Below, in pieces: positions 25,177 through 33,267 of a DNA stretch of 64,000 nt. Position 1 is the stretch's first letter, and the number at the start of each line of letters is the position of its first letter. Location: assembly GCF_004127445.1 (NCBI RefSeq), contig NZ_QEXM01000048.1, positions 124,001-188,000 on the forward strand, in the 5' to 3' direction. Below the pieces are notes generated by a model. That model made no database searches, was not told the origin of the DNA, and worked only from the letters and a program-made list of their open reading frames with translations. This stretch comes from Streptomyces alfalfae (GTDB taxonomy: Bacteria; Actinomycetota; Actinomycetes; Streptomycetales; Streptomycetaceae). The translations under genes and the position numbers were made by a program.

Positions 25177-25575
25177 ATGACGGTAAGCAGCATGGACGCG
25201 AGGGCCCTGAAGCTGCGGGCGATGCGGGAGGGCGAGGCCATGTGCCCGCACCGCCTCGTCCTGGAGCACGTCACGAGCCGCTGGGGCGTGCTCGTCCTCA
25301 TCGCCCTGGAGGAGCGCTCGCACCGGTTCGGCGAGCTGCGCCGCGAGATCGGGCGCGTCAGCGAGAAGATGCTGACCCAGACGCTGCAGACCCTGGAGCG
25401 CGACGGCCTGGTGCGCCGCGACGCCAAGCCGGTCATCCCGCCCCGCGTCGACTACTCCCTCACGGATCTCGGCCGCGAGGCCGCCGAGCAGGTCAGGGCC
25501 CTCGCGGCCTGGACGGAGCGGCGCATGGCCGACGTGGAGAAGGCGCGCACGGCATACGACGAGGCCCGCTCCTGA
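25177..25575 (+). CDS. HxlR/DUF24-family regulator, QorR-like
   Basis: Winged-helix transcription factor of 132 residues: CPHRLVLEHVTSRWGVLVLI, HRFGELRREIGRVSEKMLTQ (recognition helix), LERDGLVRRDAKPVIPPRVD (wing). Only one cysteine is visible, Cys23, in the position used for thiol redox sensing by HypR and QorR. It likely represses the divergent quinone reductase gene and itself. The ATG at 25177 has AAGG 7 bases upstream; a second in-frame ATG lies 15 bases later. Its last codons are part of a perfect hairpin shared with the convergent korB. Confidence 0.88.
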   Translation: MTVSSMDARALKLRAMREGEAMCPHRLVLEHVTSRWGVLVLIALEERSHRFGELRREIGRVSEKMLTQTLQTLERDGLVRRDAKPVIPPRVDYSLTDLGREAAEQVRALAAWTERRMADVEKARTAYDEARS

Positions 25576-25597
25576 CGGTCAGGAGCGGGCCTCGTCG
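25557..25597. terminator. Perfect 20-bp hairpin, likely bidirectional terminator
   Basis: The 20-base arm at 25557-25576 is repeated exactly as its complement at 25578-25597 with one base between. The hxlR stop codon (25573-25575) is inside the left arm, and korB ends 18 bases beyond. Such length without mismatch is unusual. Confidence 0.85.
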
Positions 25598-25614
25598 AAG
25601 AGACGGCCGACGGG

Positions 25615-26706
25615 CTAGCCGACGACCGTCCAGGTGTCGCCGCCGGCGAGGAGCGCGGCGAGGTCGCCCTTGCCGTTCTGCTCGATGGCCTGGTCGAGCT
25701 GGTCGGCCATGAGCGTGTCGTAGACCGGCCGCTCGATGTCCCGGAAGACGCCGATCGGGGTGTGGTGCAGGGTGTCGGGGTCGGCGAGGCGGGAGAGCGC
25801 GAACGCGGTCGTCGGTGACGTGGCCTGCGCGTCGTGGACGAGGATGTCGCGCTCGTTGTCCGGCGTGACCGCGACGACCTTCAGATCGCCGGTCGCCGGA
25901 TCGCGCACGACGCCCTTGCCGGCGTCGGCGCCGAAGCGGATCGGCTGCCCGTGCTCCAGACGGATCACCGCCTCCTCGGCCTGCTGCTTGTCCTTGAGGA
26001 CCTCGAAGGCGCCGTCGTTGAAGATGTTGCAGTTCTGGTAGATCTCCACCAGGGCGGTGCCGGGGTGCTCGGCGGCCTGGCGCAGCACGCTCGTGAGGTG
26101 CTTGCGGTCGGAGTCCACCGTGCGGGCCACGAAGGAGGCCTCCGCGCCGATGGCCAGGGACACGGGGTTGAACGGGGCGTCCAGGGAGCCCATCGGCGTG
26201 GACTTGGTGATCTTGCCGACCTCGGAGGTGGGGCTGTACTGGCCCTTGGTGAGGCCGTAGATCCGGTTGTTGAACAGCAGGATCTTGAGGTTGACGTTGC
26301 GCCGCAGGGCGTGGATGAGGTGGTTGCCGCCGATGGACAGCGCGTCGCCGTCACCGGTGACCACCCACACCGACAGATCGCGTCGCGAGGAGGCCAGGCC
26401 GGTGGCGATGGCGGGGGCGCGGCCGTGGATGGAGTGCATCCCGTAGGTGTTCATGTAGTACGGGAAACGGGAGGAGCAGCCGATGCCGGAGACGAAGACG
26501 ATGTTCTCCTTGGCCAGGCCGAGTTCGGGCATGAAGCCCTGCACGGCCGCCAGCACGGCGTAGTCGCCGCAGCCGGGGCACCAGCGCACCTCCTGGTCGG
26601 ACTTGAAGTCCTTCATGGACTGCTTGGCCTCGGCCTTGGGCACCAGGGAAAGCGCTTCGATCGTGCTCCCGGTGCCTTCCGACTCGGCCGTCTTCGTGTC
26701 AGCCAT
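25615..26706 (-). CDS. korB: 2-oxoacid:ferredoxin oxidoreductase, beta subunit
   Basis: Thiamine-diphosphate subunit of the enzyme that oxidatively decarboxylates 2-oxoglutarate (or another 2-oxoacid) to acyl-CoA and reduces ferredoxin. The 363-residue protein has cluster cysteines in RWCPGCGDYAVLAA (43 and 46) and SGIGCSSRFPYY, a fourth in QNCNIF, and the ThDP/Mg motif VTGDGDALSIGGNHLIHALR ending in NN. The ATG overlaps the end of korA by 8 bases, so the two are coupled. 2-oxoglutarate is the likely substrate from the actinobacterial KorAB group, but pyruvate cannot be excluded. It is convergent with hxlR. Confidence 0.92.
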   Translation of the reverse strand: MADTKTAESEGTGSTIEALSLVPKAEAKQSMKDFKSDQEVRWCPGCGDYAVLAAVQGFMPELGLAKENIVFVSGIGCSSRFPYYMNTYGMHSIHGRAPAIATGLASSRRDLSVWVVTGDGDALSIGGNHLIHALRRNVNLKILLFNNRIYGLTKGQYSPTSEVGKITKSTPMGSLDAPFNPVSLAIGAEASFVARTVDSDRKHLTSVLRQAAEHPGTALVEIYQNCNIFNDGAFEVLKDKQQAEEAVIRLEHGQPIRFGADAGKGVVRDPATGDLKVVAVTPDNERDILVHDAQATSPTTAFALSRLADPDTLHHTPIGVFRDIERPVYDTLMADQLDQAIEQNGKGDLAALLAGGDTWTVVG

Positions 26707-28627
26707 CGATGGCCTCCTTCAAAGCGGTGGCGAGCTGTTCGGCCTTGAACGGCATTCCGTTGACCTGGTTGTACGAGACGGCGTCCACCAGGTACCTGGC
26801 CCTGATGAGGGTGGCGAGCTGACCGAGGTTCATCTCGGGGACCACCACCTTGTCGTAGCGTCCGAGGACCTCGCCCAGGTTGGCCGGGAAGGGGTTGAGG
26901 TGGCGCAGATGGGCCTGCGCGATGGGCTGCCCCGCCGCGCGCAGCCGGCGTACCGCCGCCGTGATCGGCCCGTAGGTGGAGCCCCAGCCGAGCACCAGCG
27001 TGGTCGCGTCGCCGTGGGCGTCGTCCACATCCAGGTCCGGCACCGGGATGCGGTCGACCTTGGCCTGGCGGGTGCGGACCATGAAGTCGTGGTTGGCCGG
27101 GTCGTAGGAGATGTTGCCCGTGCCGTCCTGCTTCTCGATGCCGCCGATGCGGTGTTCGAGGCCGGGCGTGCCCGGGATCGCCCAGGGGCGGGCCAGGGTC
27201 TGCGGGTCGCGCTTGAAGGGCCAGAAGACCTCGGCGCCGTCCTCGTCCGTGTGGTTGGACCCGGAGGCGAACTGCACCCGCAGGTCGGGCAGTTCGTCGA
27301 CCTCGGGGATGCGCCAGGGCTCGGAGCCGTTGGCCAGGTAGCCGTCGGAGAGCAGGAACACCGGGGTGCGGTAGGTGACCGCGATCCGGGCCGCCTCCAG
27401 CGCGGCGTCGAAGCAGTCCGCCGGGGTCTTCGGCGCCACGATCGGCACCGGCGCCTCGCCGTTGCGCCCGTACATCGCCTGGAGCAGGTCGGCCTGCTCG
27501 GTCTTGGTCGGCAGACCCGTGGAGGGCCCGCCGCGCTGGATGTCCACCACGAGCAGCGGCAGCTCCAGGGAGACCGCGAGGCCGATGGTCTCCGACTTCA
27601 GGGCCACTCCCGGACCGGAGGTGGTCGTCACCGCCAGGCTGCCGCCGAAGGCCGCGCCGAGCGCCGCCCCGATGCCCGCGATCTCGTCCTCGGCCTGGAA
27701 GGTGCGCACACCGAAGTTCTTGTGCCTGGACAGCTCGTGCAGGATGTCCGAGGCCGGCGTGATCGGATACGAGCCCAGGTACAGCGGCAGGTCCGCCTGC
27801 CGGCCCGCCGCGATCAGCCCGTAGGACAGCGCGAGGTTGCCGGAGATGTTGCGGTAGGTGCCCGCCGGGAACGCCTCCGCGGCCGGGGCCACCTCGTAGG
27901 AGACGGCGAAGTCCTCGGTCGTCTCGCCGAAGTTCCAGCCCGCGCGGAACGCGGCGATGTTCGCCTCCGCGATCGCCGGCTTCTTGGCGAACTTCGTCCG
28001 CAGGAACCGCTCCGTGCCCCCGGTCGGCCGGTGGTACATCCACGAGAGCAGACCGAGCGCGAACATGTTCTTGGACCGGCCCGCGTCCTTGCGCGAGAGG
28101 TCGAAGTCCTTCAGCGCCTCCACCGTCAGCGTGGTCAGCGGCACCGGGTGCACGCTGTAGCCGTCCAGGGAGCCGTCCTCCAGCGGCGAGGTCTCATAGC
28201 CGACCTTCTGCATCGCGCGCTTGGAGAACTCGTCGGTGTTGACGATGACCTCGGCGCCGCGCGGCACGTCGGCGATGTTCGCCTTCAGCGCCGCCGGGTT
28301 CATCGCCACCAGCACGTTCGGCGCGTCACCGGGGGTGAGGATGTCGTGGTCGGCGAAGTGCAGCTGGAAGGACGACACGCCCGGCAGGGTCCCGGCGGGC
28401 GCCCTGATCTCGGCCGGGAAGTTCGGCAGCGTCGACAGGTCGTTGCCGAACGACGCCGTCTCCGAAGTGAACCGGTCTCCCGTGAGCTGCATGCCGTCAC
28501 CGGAGTCACCCGCGAAACGGATGATCACCCGGTCCAGACGCCGCACATCTTTCTCGGGCGACCTGCGTTGCCCTCCGACGACTGCCGCGTCGGCCTGCTC
28601 CGCTTGGCTACTGACCTGGCTGGTCAC
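26699..28627 (-). CDS. korA: 2-oxoacid:ferredoxin oxidoreductase, fused gamma-alpha subunit
   Basis: 642 residues. The N-terminal gamma (CoA-binding-side) domain starts at RVIIRFAGDSGDGMQLTGDR, and the pyrimidine-binding alpha domain follows from about 215 (ALSYGLIAAGRQADLPLYLG, YPITPASDILHELS). A transketolase-C-like end carries VLGWGSTYGPITAAVRRL. The GTG at 28627 follows GGGAGG; upstream in-frame codons lack a ribosome site. With KorB it should make reduced ferredoxin, and there is no ferredoxin gene in the pair itself. The neighbouring nuo2 cluster is a possible electron sink. Confidence 0.92.
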   Translation of the reverse strand: MTSQVSSQAEQADAAVVGGQRRSPEKDVRRLDRVIIRFAGDSGDGMQLTGDRFTSETASFGNDLSTLPNFPAEIRAPAGTLPGVSSFQLHFADHDILTPGDAPNVLVAMNPAALKANIADVPRGAEVIVNTDEFSKRAMQKVGYETSPLEDGSLDGYSVHPVPLTTLTVEALKDFDLSRKDAGRSKNMFALGLLSWMYHRPTGGTERFLRTKFAKKPAIAEANIAAFRAGWNFGETTEDFAVSYEVAPAAEAFPAGTYRNISGNLALSYGLIAAGRQADLPLYLGSYPITPASDILHELSRHKNFGVRTFQAEDEIAGIGAALGAAFGGSLAVTTTSGPGVALKSETIGLAVSLELPLLVVDIQRGGPSTGLPTKTEQADLLQAMYGRNGEAPVPIVAPKTPADCFDAALEAARIAVTYRTPVFLLSDGYLANGSEPWRIPEVDELPDLRVQFASGSNHTDEDGAEVFWPFKRDPQTLARPWAIPGTPGLEHRIGGIEKQDGTGNISYDPANHDFMVRTRQAKVDRIPVPDLDVDDAHGDATTLVLGWGSTYGPITAAVRRLRAAGQPIAQAHLRHLNPFPANLGEVLGRYDKVVVPEMNLGQLATLIRARYLVDAVSYNQVNGMPFKAEQLATALKEAIDG

Positions 28628-28938
28628 TGAACTGGACCTCCCTCGAGGCGGCTGAACGGGAGCGCCGGGACGCCCGGCGATCCCAGGGCCCACCCTACGT
28701 CCGCAGGGGGTGCCTTCCTCGGGTATCTCGCATGATGGCCGCCCCTTTGAGACGCCGTCTTGCGCTGGTCTGCCATGGTTTGCCTCGCCCCCCGGCCCTT
28801 CATGGATGGCACTCCCCGCTCATCCTTTGGTTGTAGGACTGTCTGTGGCTCGTACGGCTGTTCATTGCGCTGTGTGATCGCGCGGTGGTGCCGAGTGACG
28901 CCGTTGAGCAGGACGTCACCCGGCAGATTGTCCGCTCG
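28628..28938. other. Gap between korA start and response-regulator end
   Basis: This 311-base stretch should hold the korAB promoter (leftward) and the end of the response-regulator transcript. I see no convincing gene, strong hairpin or clear -35/-10 pair. Its base composition is somewhat less GC-rich around 28800-28870. Confidence 0.4.
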
Positions 28939-29598
28939 TCACGAGTTGAGGTAGGTGAGAACGGCGAGCACGCGACGGTGATCCCCGTCACTCGGGGACA
29001 GTCCGAGCTTCAGGAAGATGTTGCTCACGTGCTTCTCCACCGCCCCGTCGCTCACCACGAGCTGCCGGGCGACCGCGGAGTTCGTCCGCCCTTCGGCCAT
29101 CAGGCCGAGCACCTCGCGCTCACGCGGCGTGAGCCCCGCGAGGACGTCCTGCTTGCGGCTGCGGCCGAGGAGCTGCGCCACGACCTCCGGGTCGAGCGCC
29201 GTGCCGCCCTCGGCCACCCGCACCACCGCGTCGACGAACTCCCGCACCTCGGCGACGCGGTCCTTGAGCAGATAGCCCACGCCCCGGCTCGACCCGGCGA
29301 GCAGCTCCGTGGCGTACTGCTCCTCGACGTACTGCGAGAGGACCAGCACACCGAGGTCCGGGTGCCGGGAGCGCAGGTACACCGCGGCCCGCACCCCTTC
29401 GTCGGTGTGCGTCGGCGGCATCCGCACGTCGGCCACGACCACGTCGGGCAGGGCGTCGCGCGCCGCGAGGTCGGTGATCGTCTTGATCAGCGCGTCCGCG
29501 TCCCCCACCCCGGCGACCACGTCGTGCCCGCGGTCGGTCAGCAACCGGGTCAGGCCCTCCCTGAGCAGCACTGAATCCTCGGCGATGACCACCCGCAC
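28939..29598 (-). CDS. NarL/LuxR-type response regulator
   Basis: 219 residues. The receiver domain starts MRVVIAEDSVLLREGLTRLL with the acidic pair, phosphoacceptor Asp57 in VVVADVRMPP and conserved lysine in GYLLKDRV. The C-terminal HTH is ELTP-type: LTPREREVLGLMAEGRTNSA and VEKHVSNIFLKLGLS. The GTG at 29598 has GGAGG 5 bases upstream. Two paralogous histidine kinases lie directly upstream on the same strand, with a strong hairpin in the 239-base gap. The regulator may therefore be both attenuated from the kinase transcript and driven from its own promoter. Targets are unknown; kor and nuo2 are the flanking genes. Confidence 0.9.
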   Translation of the reverse strand: MRVVIAEDSVLLREGLTRLLTDRGHDVVAGVGDADALIKTITDLAARDALPDVVVADVRMPPTHTDEGVRAAVYLRSRHPDLGVLVLSQYVEEQYATELLAGSSRGVGYLLKDRVAEVREFVDAVVRVAEGGTALDPEVVAQLLGRSRKQDVLAGLTPREREVLGLMAEGRTNSAVARQLVVSDGAVEKHVSNIFLKLGLSPSDGDHRRVLAVLTYLNS

Positions 29599-29755
29599 TG
29601 TGTCCTCCACTGTTCTCGGCCCCCCGACCGCTCGGCTGCCGGGCCCCGTCCGACGCGGGTCGCGTCGGCCCGTACACCCGGCCCCCTCAGTATCGCGCGA
29701 TCCGCGGCGGCTCACCGGCTCTGTCACCGGACCGCGCGCACCCGTGACACACCGC

Positions 29756-29790
29756 GCCGCCCCCGGTCCGGGGAACGGACCGGGGGCGGC
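29756..29790 (-). terminator. Hairpin between kinase 1 and the response regulator
   Basis: Perfect 14-base arms (29756-29769 and 29777-29790, GCCGCCCCCGGTCC) with a 7-base loop lie 47 bases after the kinase stop codon. It would partly or wholly separate regulator expression from the kinases. Confidence 0.7.
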
Positions 29791-29837
29791 ACACGGACGG
29801 CGTGCGGCGGGGCGGCCCGGCGGCGCCGCCCGTCGAC

Positions 29838-31202
29838 TCAGCCCTGGCGCCACGGCAGTTCGGCCGTGACCGCGGTCGGGCCGCCCTGCGGCGAGTCCAC
29901 CACGAGGATTCCGTCGACCGCGTCGAGCCGCTCCGCGAGCCCCGCGAGCCCGGAGCCCGCCGAGACGTCGGCGCCGCCCGCGCCGTTGTCGATGACCTGG
30001 AGCATCAGCCGGTCGTCGGAGCGCCACACGTCGACCGAGCCCTGCGTCGCCCGGCTGTGCTTGCTGATGTTCTGCAGCAGCTCGGAGACCGTGAAGTACG
30101 CGATGCCCTCGATGGCCGCCGCGGGGCGCGCCGCCAGGTCGACCTCCACCTGGACCGGCACCGTGCAGCGGGCGGCGAGCGCGGACAGCGCCGCGTCGAG
30201 GCCGCGGTCGGTGAGGACGGCGGGGTGGATGCCGCGGGCCAGGTCGCGCAGTTCCTGGAGGGCGATCTTCACCTCGCCGTGGGCCTCGTCGACCATGCGG
30301 GCGGCGGCCTCGGGGTCCTCGGTCAGCTTCTCCTTGGCGAGGCCCAGGTCCATGGCGAGGGCGACGAGGCGGGCCTGCGCGCCGTCGTGCAGGTCGCGCT
30401 CGATGCGGCGCAGGTCGGCCGCCGCGGTGTCCACGACGACGCCGCGGTCCGACTCCAGCTCGACGACGCGGGAGGCGAGACGCGAGGGGCCGAGCAGCCC
30501 CGCGACCAGGACGCGGTCCACGGTCGTCAGGGCCCGCAGGATCCAGGGGGCGGCCAGCGTGACGAGCAGCCCGGTCGCCGCGGTGACGCCGATCTCGAAG
30601 GGGTTGTCGAGGTAGATGCGGTGGTTGTCGTCGCCGTAGAGCTGGATGCCGCCCTGCCCGCCGTACAGCGGGAAGAGCCAGAACCACAGCGGATACGTCA
30701 GCATCACCCAGCCGTAGCTCCAGAAGGCCACCGCCACGACGAACGAGAAGATGGACCACGGCATGAGCAGCAGCGAGTAGAGCACGTGCCGCCAGGACGC
30801 GCCGCTCTTGAGGACGGCCCCGATGACCGAGAACGCGCCGCGTGCACGGGGCCGCAGCGGCTCCGGCGCCGCGATGTCCAGGTCGAGCAGTGCCCTCGCC
30901 CTGGTGCGCTCCAGGGCGCCGAACCCGCGGCACCCCGCCAGGGCGGCGGCGAGCACCGGGATGCCGATGAAGGTGATCAGCAGACCCGCGCCGAGGGAGA
31001 GCATGGTGACCGCGAAGACGAAGGCCGTGATGCCGATGGGCAGGCTCAGCAGGGTGTAGCCGAACTCCTTCCACGCGCGGGCCTCGACCGGCGCGCGCAG
31101 CCCGGCGGGCAGGCGGCGCCTGCGCCCGACGCCGTCTCCGCGGAAGCCGGACCGCTCCATGTACGCGTACCCCTGTCCGTGGTCCATGGTCATCGGTGCC
31201 AT
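29838..31202 (-). CDS. Sensor histidine kinase 1 (HisKA_3 family)
   Basis: 454 residues. An N-terminal sensor domain has four membrane helices (GYTLLSLPIGITAFVFAV, LGAGLLITFIGIPVLAA, LLLMPWSIFSFVVAVAFWSY, VTAATGLLVTLAAPWILRAL). The HisKA_3 dimerisation domain carries phosphoacceptor His272 in RIERDLHDGAQARLVALAMD, and an HATPase_c domain follows (ELLQNISKHS, DNGAGGADVSAGSGLAGLAE). The ATG at 31202 lacks a good ribosome site; an in-frame ATG at 31160 preceded by CAGGGG may be the true start. It is downstream of kinase 2 on one strand and shares a 266-base identical block with it. The signal is unknown. Confidence 0.9.
   Translation of the reverse strand: MAPMTMDHGQGYAYMERSGFRGDGVGRRRRLPAGLRAPVEARAWKEFGYTLLSLPIGITAFVFAVTMLSLGAGLLITFIGIPVLAAALAGCRGFGALERTRARALLDLDIAAPEPLRPRARGAFSVIGAVLKSGASWRHVLYSLLLMPWSIFSFVVAVAFWSYGWVMLTYPLWFWLFPLYGGQGGIQLYGDDNHRIYLDNPFEIGVTAATGLLVTLAAPWILRALTTVDRVLVAGLLGPSRLASRVVELESDRGVVVDTAAADLRRIERDLHDGAQARLVALAMDLGLAKEKLTEDPEAAARMVDEAHGEVKIALQELRDLARGIHPAVLTDRGLDAALSALAARCTVPVQVEVDLAARPAAAIEGIAYFTVSELLQNISKHSRATQGSVDVWRSDDRLMLQVIDNGAGGADVSAGSGLAGLAERLDAVDGILVVDSPQGGPTAVTAELPWRQG
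30197..30462 (-). repeat. 266-base block identical to 31823-32088 (kinase 1 copy)
   Basis: Every base matches the block in kinase 2 by direct reading. It encodes residues about 248-335: the coiled stem, phosphoacceptor histidine and link to the ATPase domain. Flanking sequence on both sides differs freely. The second copy is 1,626 bases away in direct orientation. Confidence 0.95.
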
Positions 31203-31320
31203 CCGTTTCTGCTAGAGCTGCCTCGTTGCCGTGCTGACAGCGTCGCGTGGTGCGGCGGGCACGGCCATGGAGTGCGTCGGCGTCTTGGGGCGGGGGTTTT
31301 CCCTACCCCTGGGCGTTTTC

Positions 31321-31431
31321 GGGCGAGACCGCTGGCACTCCCGGGCGAGACCCCGGGCCCCCGGGCGAGGCCTCCGGGCACTGCCGGGCGAGGCCTCCGG
31401 GCGCTGCCGGGCGGAGGCCCTTGGGCGCTCT
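31321..31431. repeat. Tandem repeat of about 22 bases between the two kinases
   Basis: Five units starting GGGCGAGRCC begin at 31321, 31343, 31363, 31386 and 31409, ending at the kinase 2 stop codon (31431-31433). Units are rich in GGGC/GCCC and could fold in RNA between the coding regions. The whole gap (31203-31430) has no gene. Confidence 0.8.
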
Positions 31432-32627
31432 CAGGTACGGGGCGTGCCCGAAGCCCTGTCCAGGGAGCGGTCGCGCCACGGCAGTTCCGCCGTGATCGTC
31501 GTGGGGCCGCCCGGCGGCGAGTCGATGACGAAGAGCCCGTCGACGGCGCCGAGCCGGTCGGCGAGCCCCGCCATGCCCGAGCCGCCGTCGAGCCGCGCGC
31601 CGCCCTTGCCGTCGTCCCACACCTGGATCAGCAGACGGTCATCGGTGCGCCACACGTCGACGCTCGCGTTCCGGGCCCCGCTGTGCTTGCTGACGTTCTG
31701 CAGCAGCTCGGAGACCGTGAAGTACGCGCTGCCCTCGATGGCCGCCGCCGGACGGGCCGGCAGGTCGGCGGTGACCTTCACCGGCACCGTGCAGCGGGCG
31801 GCGAGGGAGGAGAGCGCGGCGCCGAGGCCGCGGTCGGTGAGGACGGCGGGGTGGATGCCGCGGGCCAGGTCGCGCAGTTCCTGGAGGGCGATCTTCACCT
31901 CGCCGTGGGCCTCGTCGACCATGCGGGCGGCGGCCTCGGGGTCCTCGGTCAGCTTCTCCTTGGCGAGGCCCAGGTCCATGGCGAGGGCGACGAGGCGGGC
32001 CTGCGCGCCGTCGTGCAGGTCGCGCTCGATGCGGCGCAGGTCGGCCGCCGCGGTGTCCACGACGACGCCGCGGTCCGACTCCAGCTCGGCGATGCGCCGC
32101 TCCAGCTCGTCGGAGGGGCACAGGAGCGCGCGCACCAGCGCCCGGTCCACGTTGGTCAGGCCGCGCGCCACGTAGGGCAGCACCGGCCAGAGGACGAAGA
32201 GGCCGACGGTCATGACGACGAAGGTGAAGATGCCCCAGGGCAGCCGCAGGAACGCGTACAGCATCGTGCGCCAGCCCACCGGGTCGCGCAGGCTCGACCA
32301 CAGCCAGCCGGGGAAGCCGCGCCTGCCGATCCCCGGCATCGGGCTCGGTTCCTCCACCCGCACCCCGAGCAGCTTCCTGGCCCGCGCCCGCTCGAACCTG
32401 CCGAACAGGCGCGCGCCGAGCAGCCCCAGCGCGAGCAGCGGCAGGCCGACGACCGTCACCGTGAGGCCGGCGCCCGTCGCGAGGACGGTGACCGCGTAGA
32501 CGAAGCCGACGATCCCCACCGGCAGGTTCGCCAGGAGATGGGCGATCTCCTGCCAGGTGTGCCGGGGGTAGGCGAGTCGTGCCGGCGGCGGCCGGTCGTC
32601 GTGGGAAGGCATGGCGCGTGCGGTCAT
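31431..32627 (-). CDS. Sensor histidine kinase 2 (HisKA_3 family), paralogue of kinase 1
   Basis: 398 residues with the same plan as kinase 1 but a shorter sensor region: helices around ANLPVGIVGFVYAVTVLA, LTVTVVGLPLLALGLLG, WGIFTFVVMTVGLFVLWP. The phosphoacceptor is His205 in RIERDLHDGAQARLVALAMD, and the ATPase domain has ELLQNVSKHS and DDGKGGARLDGGSGMAGLAD. The sensor halves of the two kinases differ clearly, so they may sense different signals for one regulator. It is the first gene of the leftward signalling unit and is divergent from nuoA2. A GTG/ATG choice near 32627 is uncertain; MPSHDDRPPP at residue 6 is an alternative. Confidence 0.9.
   Translation of the reverse strand: MTARAMPSHDDRPPPARLAYPRHTWQEIAHLLANLPVGIVGFVYAVTVLATGAGLTVTVVGLPLLALGLLGARLFGRFERARARKLLGVRVEEPSPMPGIGRRGFPGWLWSSLRDPVGWRTMLYAFLRLPWGIFTFVVMTVGLFVLWPVLPYVARGLTNVDRALVRALLCPSDELERRIAELESDRGVVVDTAAADLRRIERDLHDGAQARLVALAMDLGLAKEKLTEDPEAAARMVDEAHGEVKIALQELRDLARGIHPAVLTDRGLGAALSSLAARCTVPVKVTADLPARPAAAIEGSAYFTVSELLQNVSKHSGARNASVDVWRTDDRLLIQVWDDGKGGARLDGGSGMAGLADRLGAVDGLFVIDSPPGGPTTITAELPWRDRSLDRASGTPRT
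31823..32088 (-). repeat. 266-base block identical to 30197-30462 (kinase 2 copy)
   Basis: Second copy of the identical block, encoding residues about 181-268 of kinase 2, including the HisKA_3 histidine. Nearby there is another patch (around 31690-31750 against 30064-30124) that differs at only two positions by eye, so homogenisation may extend into the ATPase domain. Confidence 0.95.
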
Positions 32628-32801
32628 ACGCGCCAGAGTGCCCGGCGCCCCGCCCGAACGCCATGAGGTACCCCGCCCGGAGACCCGGGGGATAACCCCA
32701 CCCCGGCCCGGCGCGTACGCGCCGCCGTGTGCTGACCGATGCGTGACGCGTCGCTTACGGAGTCTTTAGCAGGCCCTAGACTCCCGTGCGTACAGATCGT
32801 C

Positions 32802-32866
32802 GAACGGGATCGGATTCAGGGCGGTCGCGGAGTGAACGGGACCGGCATCGAGCGCGGTCAGGGAGT
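32802..32866 (+). repeat. Imperfect tandem duplication in the nuoA2 leader
   Basis: GAACGGGAtCGG..GCGGTCgcGGAGT (32802-32833) is followed directly by GAACGGGAcCGG..GCGGTCagGGAGT (32834-32866). The second copy runs into the nuoA2 ribosome site. In the rest of the 250-base divergent gap, TAGACT at 32777-32782 could be a -10 element for nuo2; I see no good -35. Confidence 0.7.
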
Positions 32867-32877
32867 GAGGGGCTGAC

Positions 32878-33267
32878 GTGCACGTGACGAACGTCGCGGC
32901 GAGCTACTACCAGTCGTACTCCGTCGTCGGACTGCTCGCCCTCGTGGGCACGCTGTTCGTCGCCGTCGCCTTCGGCGCGGGGCGGCTGCTCCGCCCGGTG
33001 GTGCCGACGCCCGAGAAACTCCTGACGTACGAGTGCGGCGTCGACCCCGTCGGCGAGGGCTGGGCCCACACCCAGGTCCGCTACTACGTCTACGCCTTCC
33101 TCTACGTGATCTTCGCCGTCGACTCGATCTTCCTCTTCCCCTGGGCGACGGTCTTCGCCGCGCCCGGCTACGGCGCGACGACGCTCGTGGAGATGTTCAT
33201 CTTCCTCGGCTTCCTCGCCGTGGGCCTGCTGTACGCATACAAGAAGGGCGTCCTCACATGGACGTGA
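32878..33267 (+). CDS. nuoA2: NADH-quinone oxidoreductase subunit A, second copy
   Basis: First gene of the second complex I cluster, 129 residues with three helices. NuoA signature: PTPEKLLTYECGVDPVGEGW with the conserved YECG, then VRYYVYAFLYVIFAVDSIFL with the buried Glu/Asp position, and FLGFLAVGLLYAYKKGVLTW. Together with NuoH and NuoJ it forms the quinone-side membrane arm hinge. The GTG start follows a GAGGGG site. The end overlaps nuoB2 by 10 bases. It is divergent from sensor kinase 2. Confidence 0.95.
   Translation: MHVTNVAASYYQSYSVVGLLALVGTLFVAVAFGAGRLLRPVVPTPEKLLTYECGVDPVGEGWAHTQVRYYVYAFLYVIFAVDSIFLFPWATVFAAPGYGATTLVEMFIFLGFLAVGLLYAYKKGVLTWT

Noticed and set aside
28624..28812. 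Small leftward gene before korA
   Set aside because: The 62-residue frame overlaps the korA start, has no ribosome site and resembles no family.
30197..32088. Insertion sequence or transposon as the cause of the identical blocks
   Set aside because: The blocks are coding sequence in register within two homologous genes, with no terminal inverted repeats or transposase.
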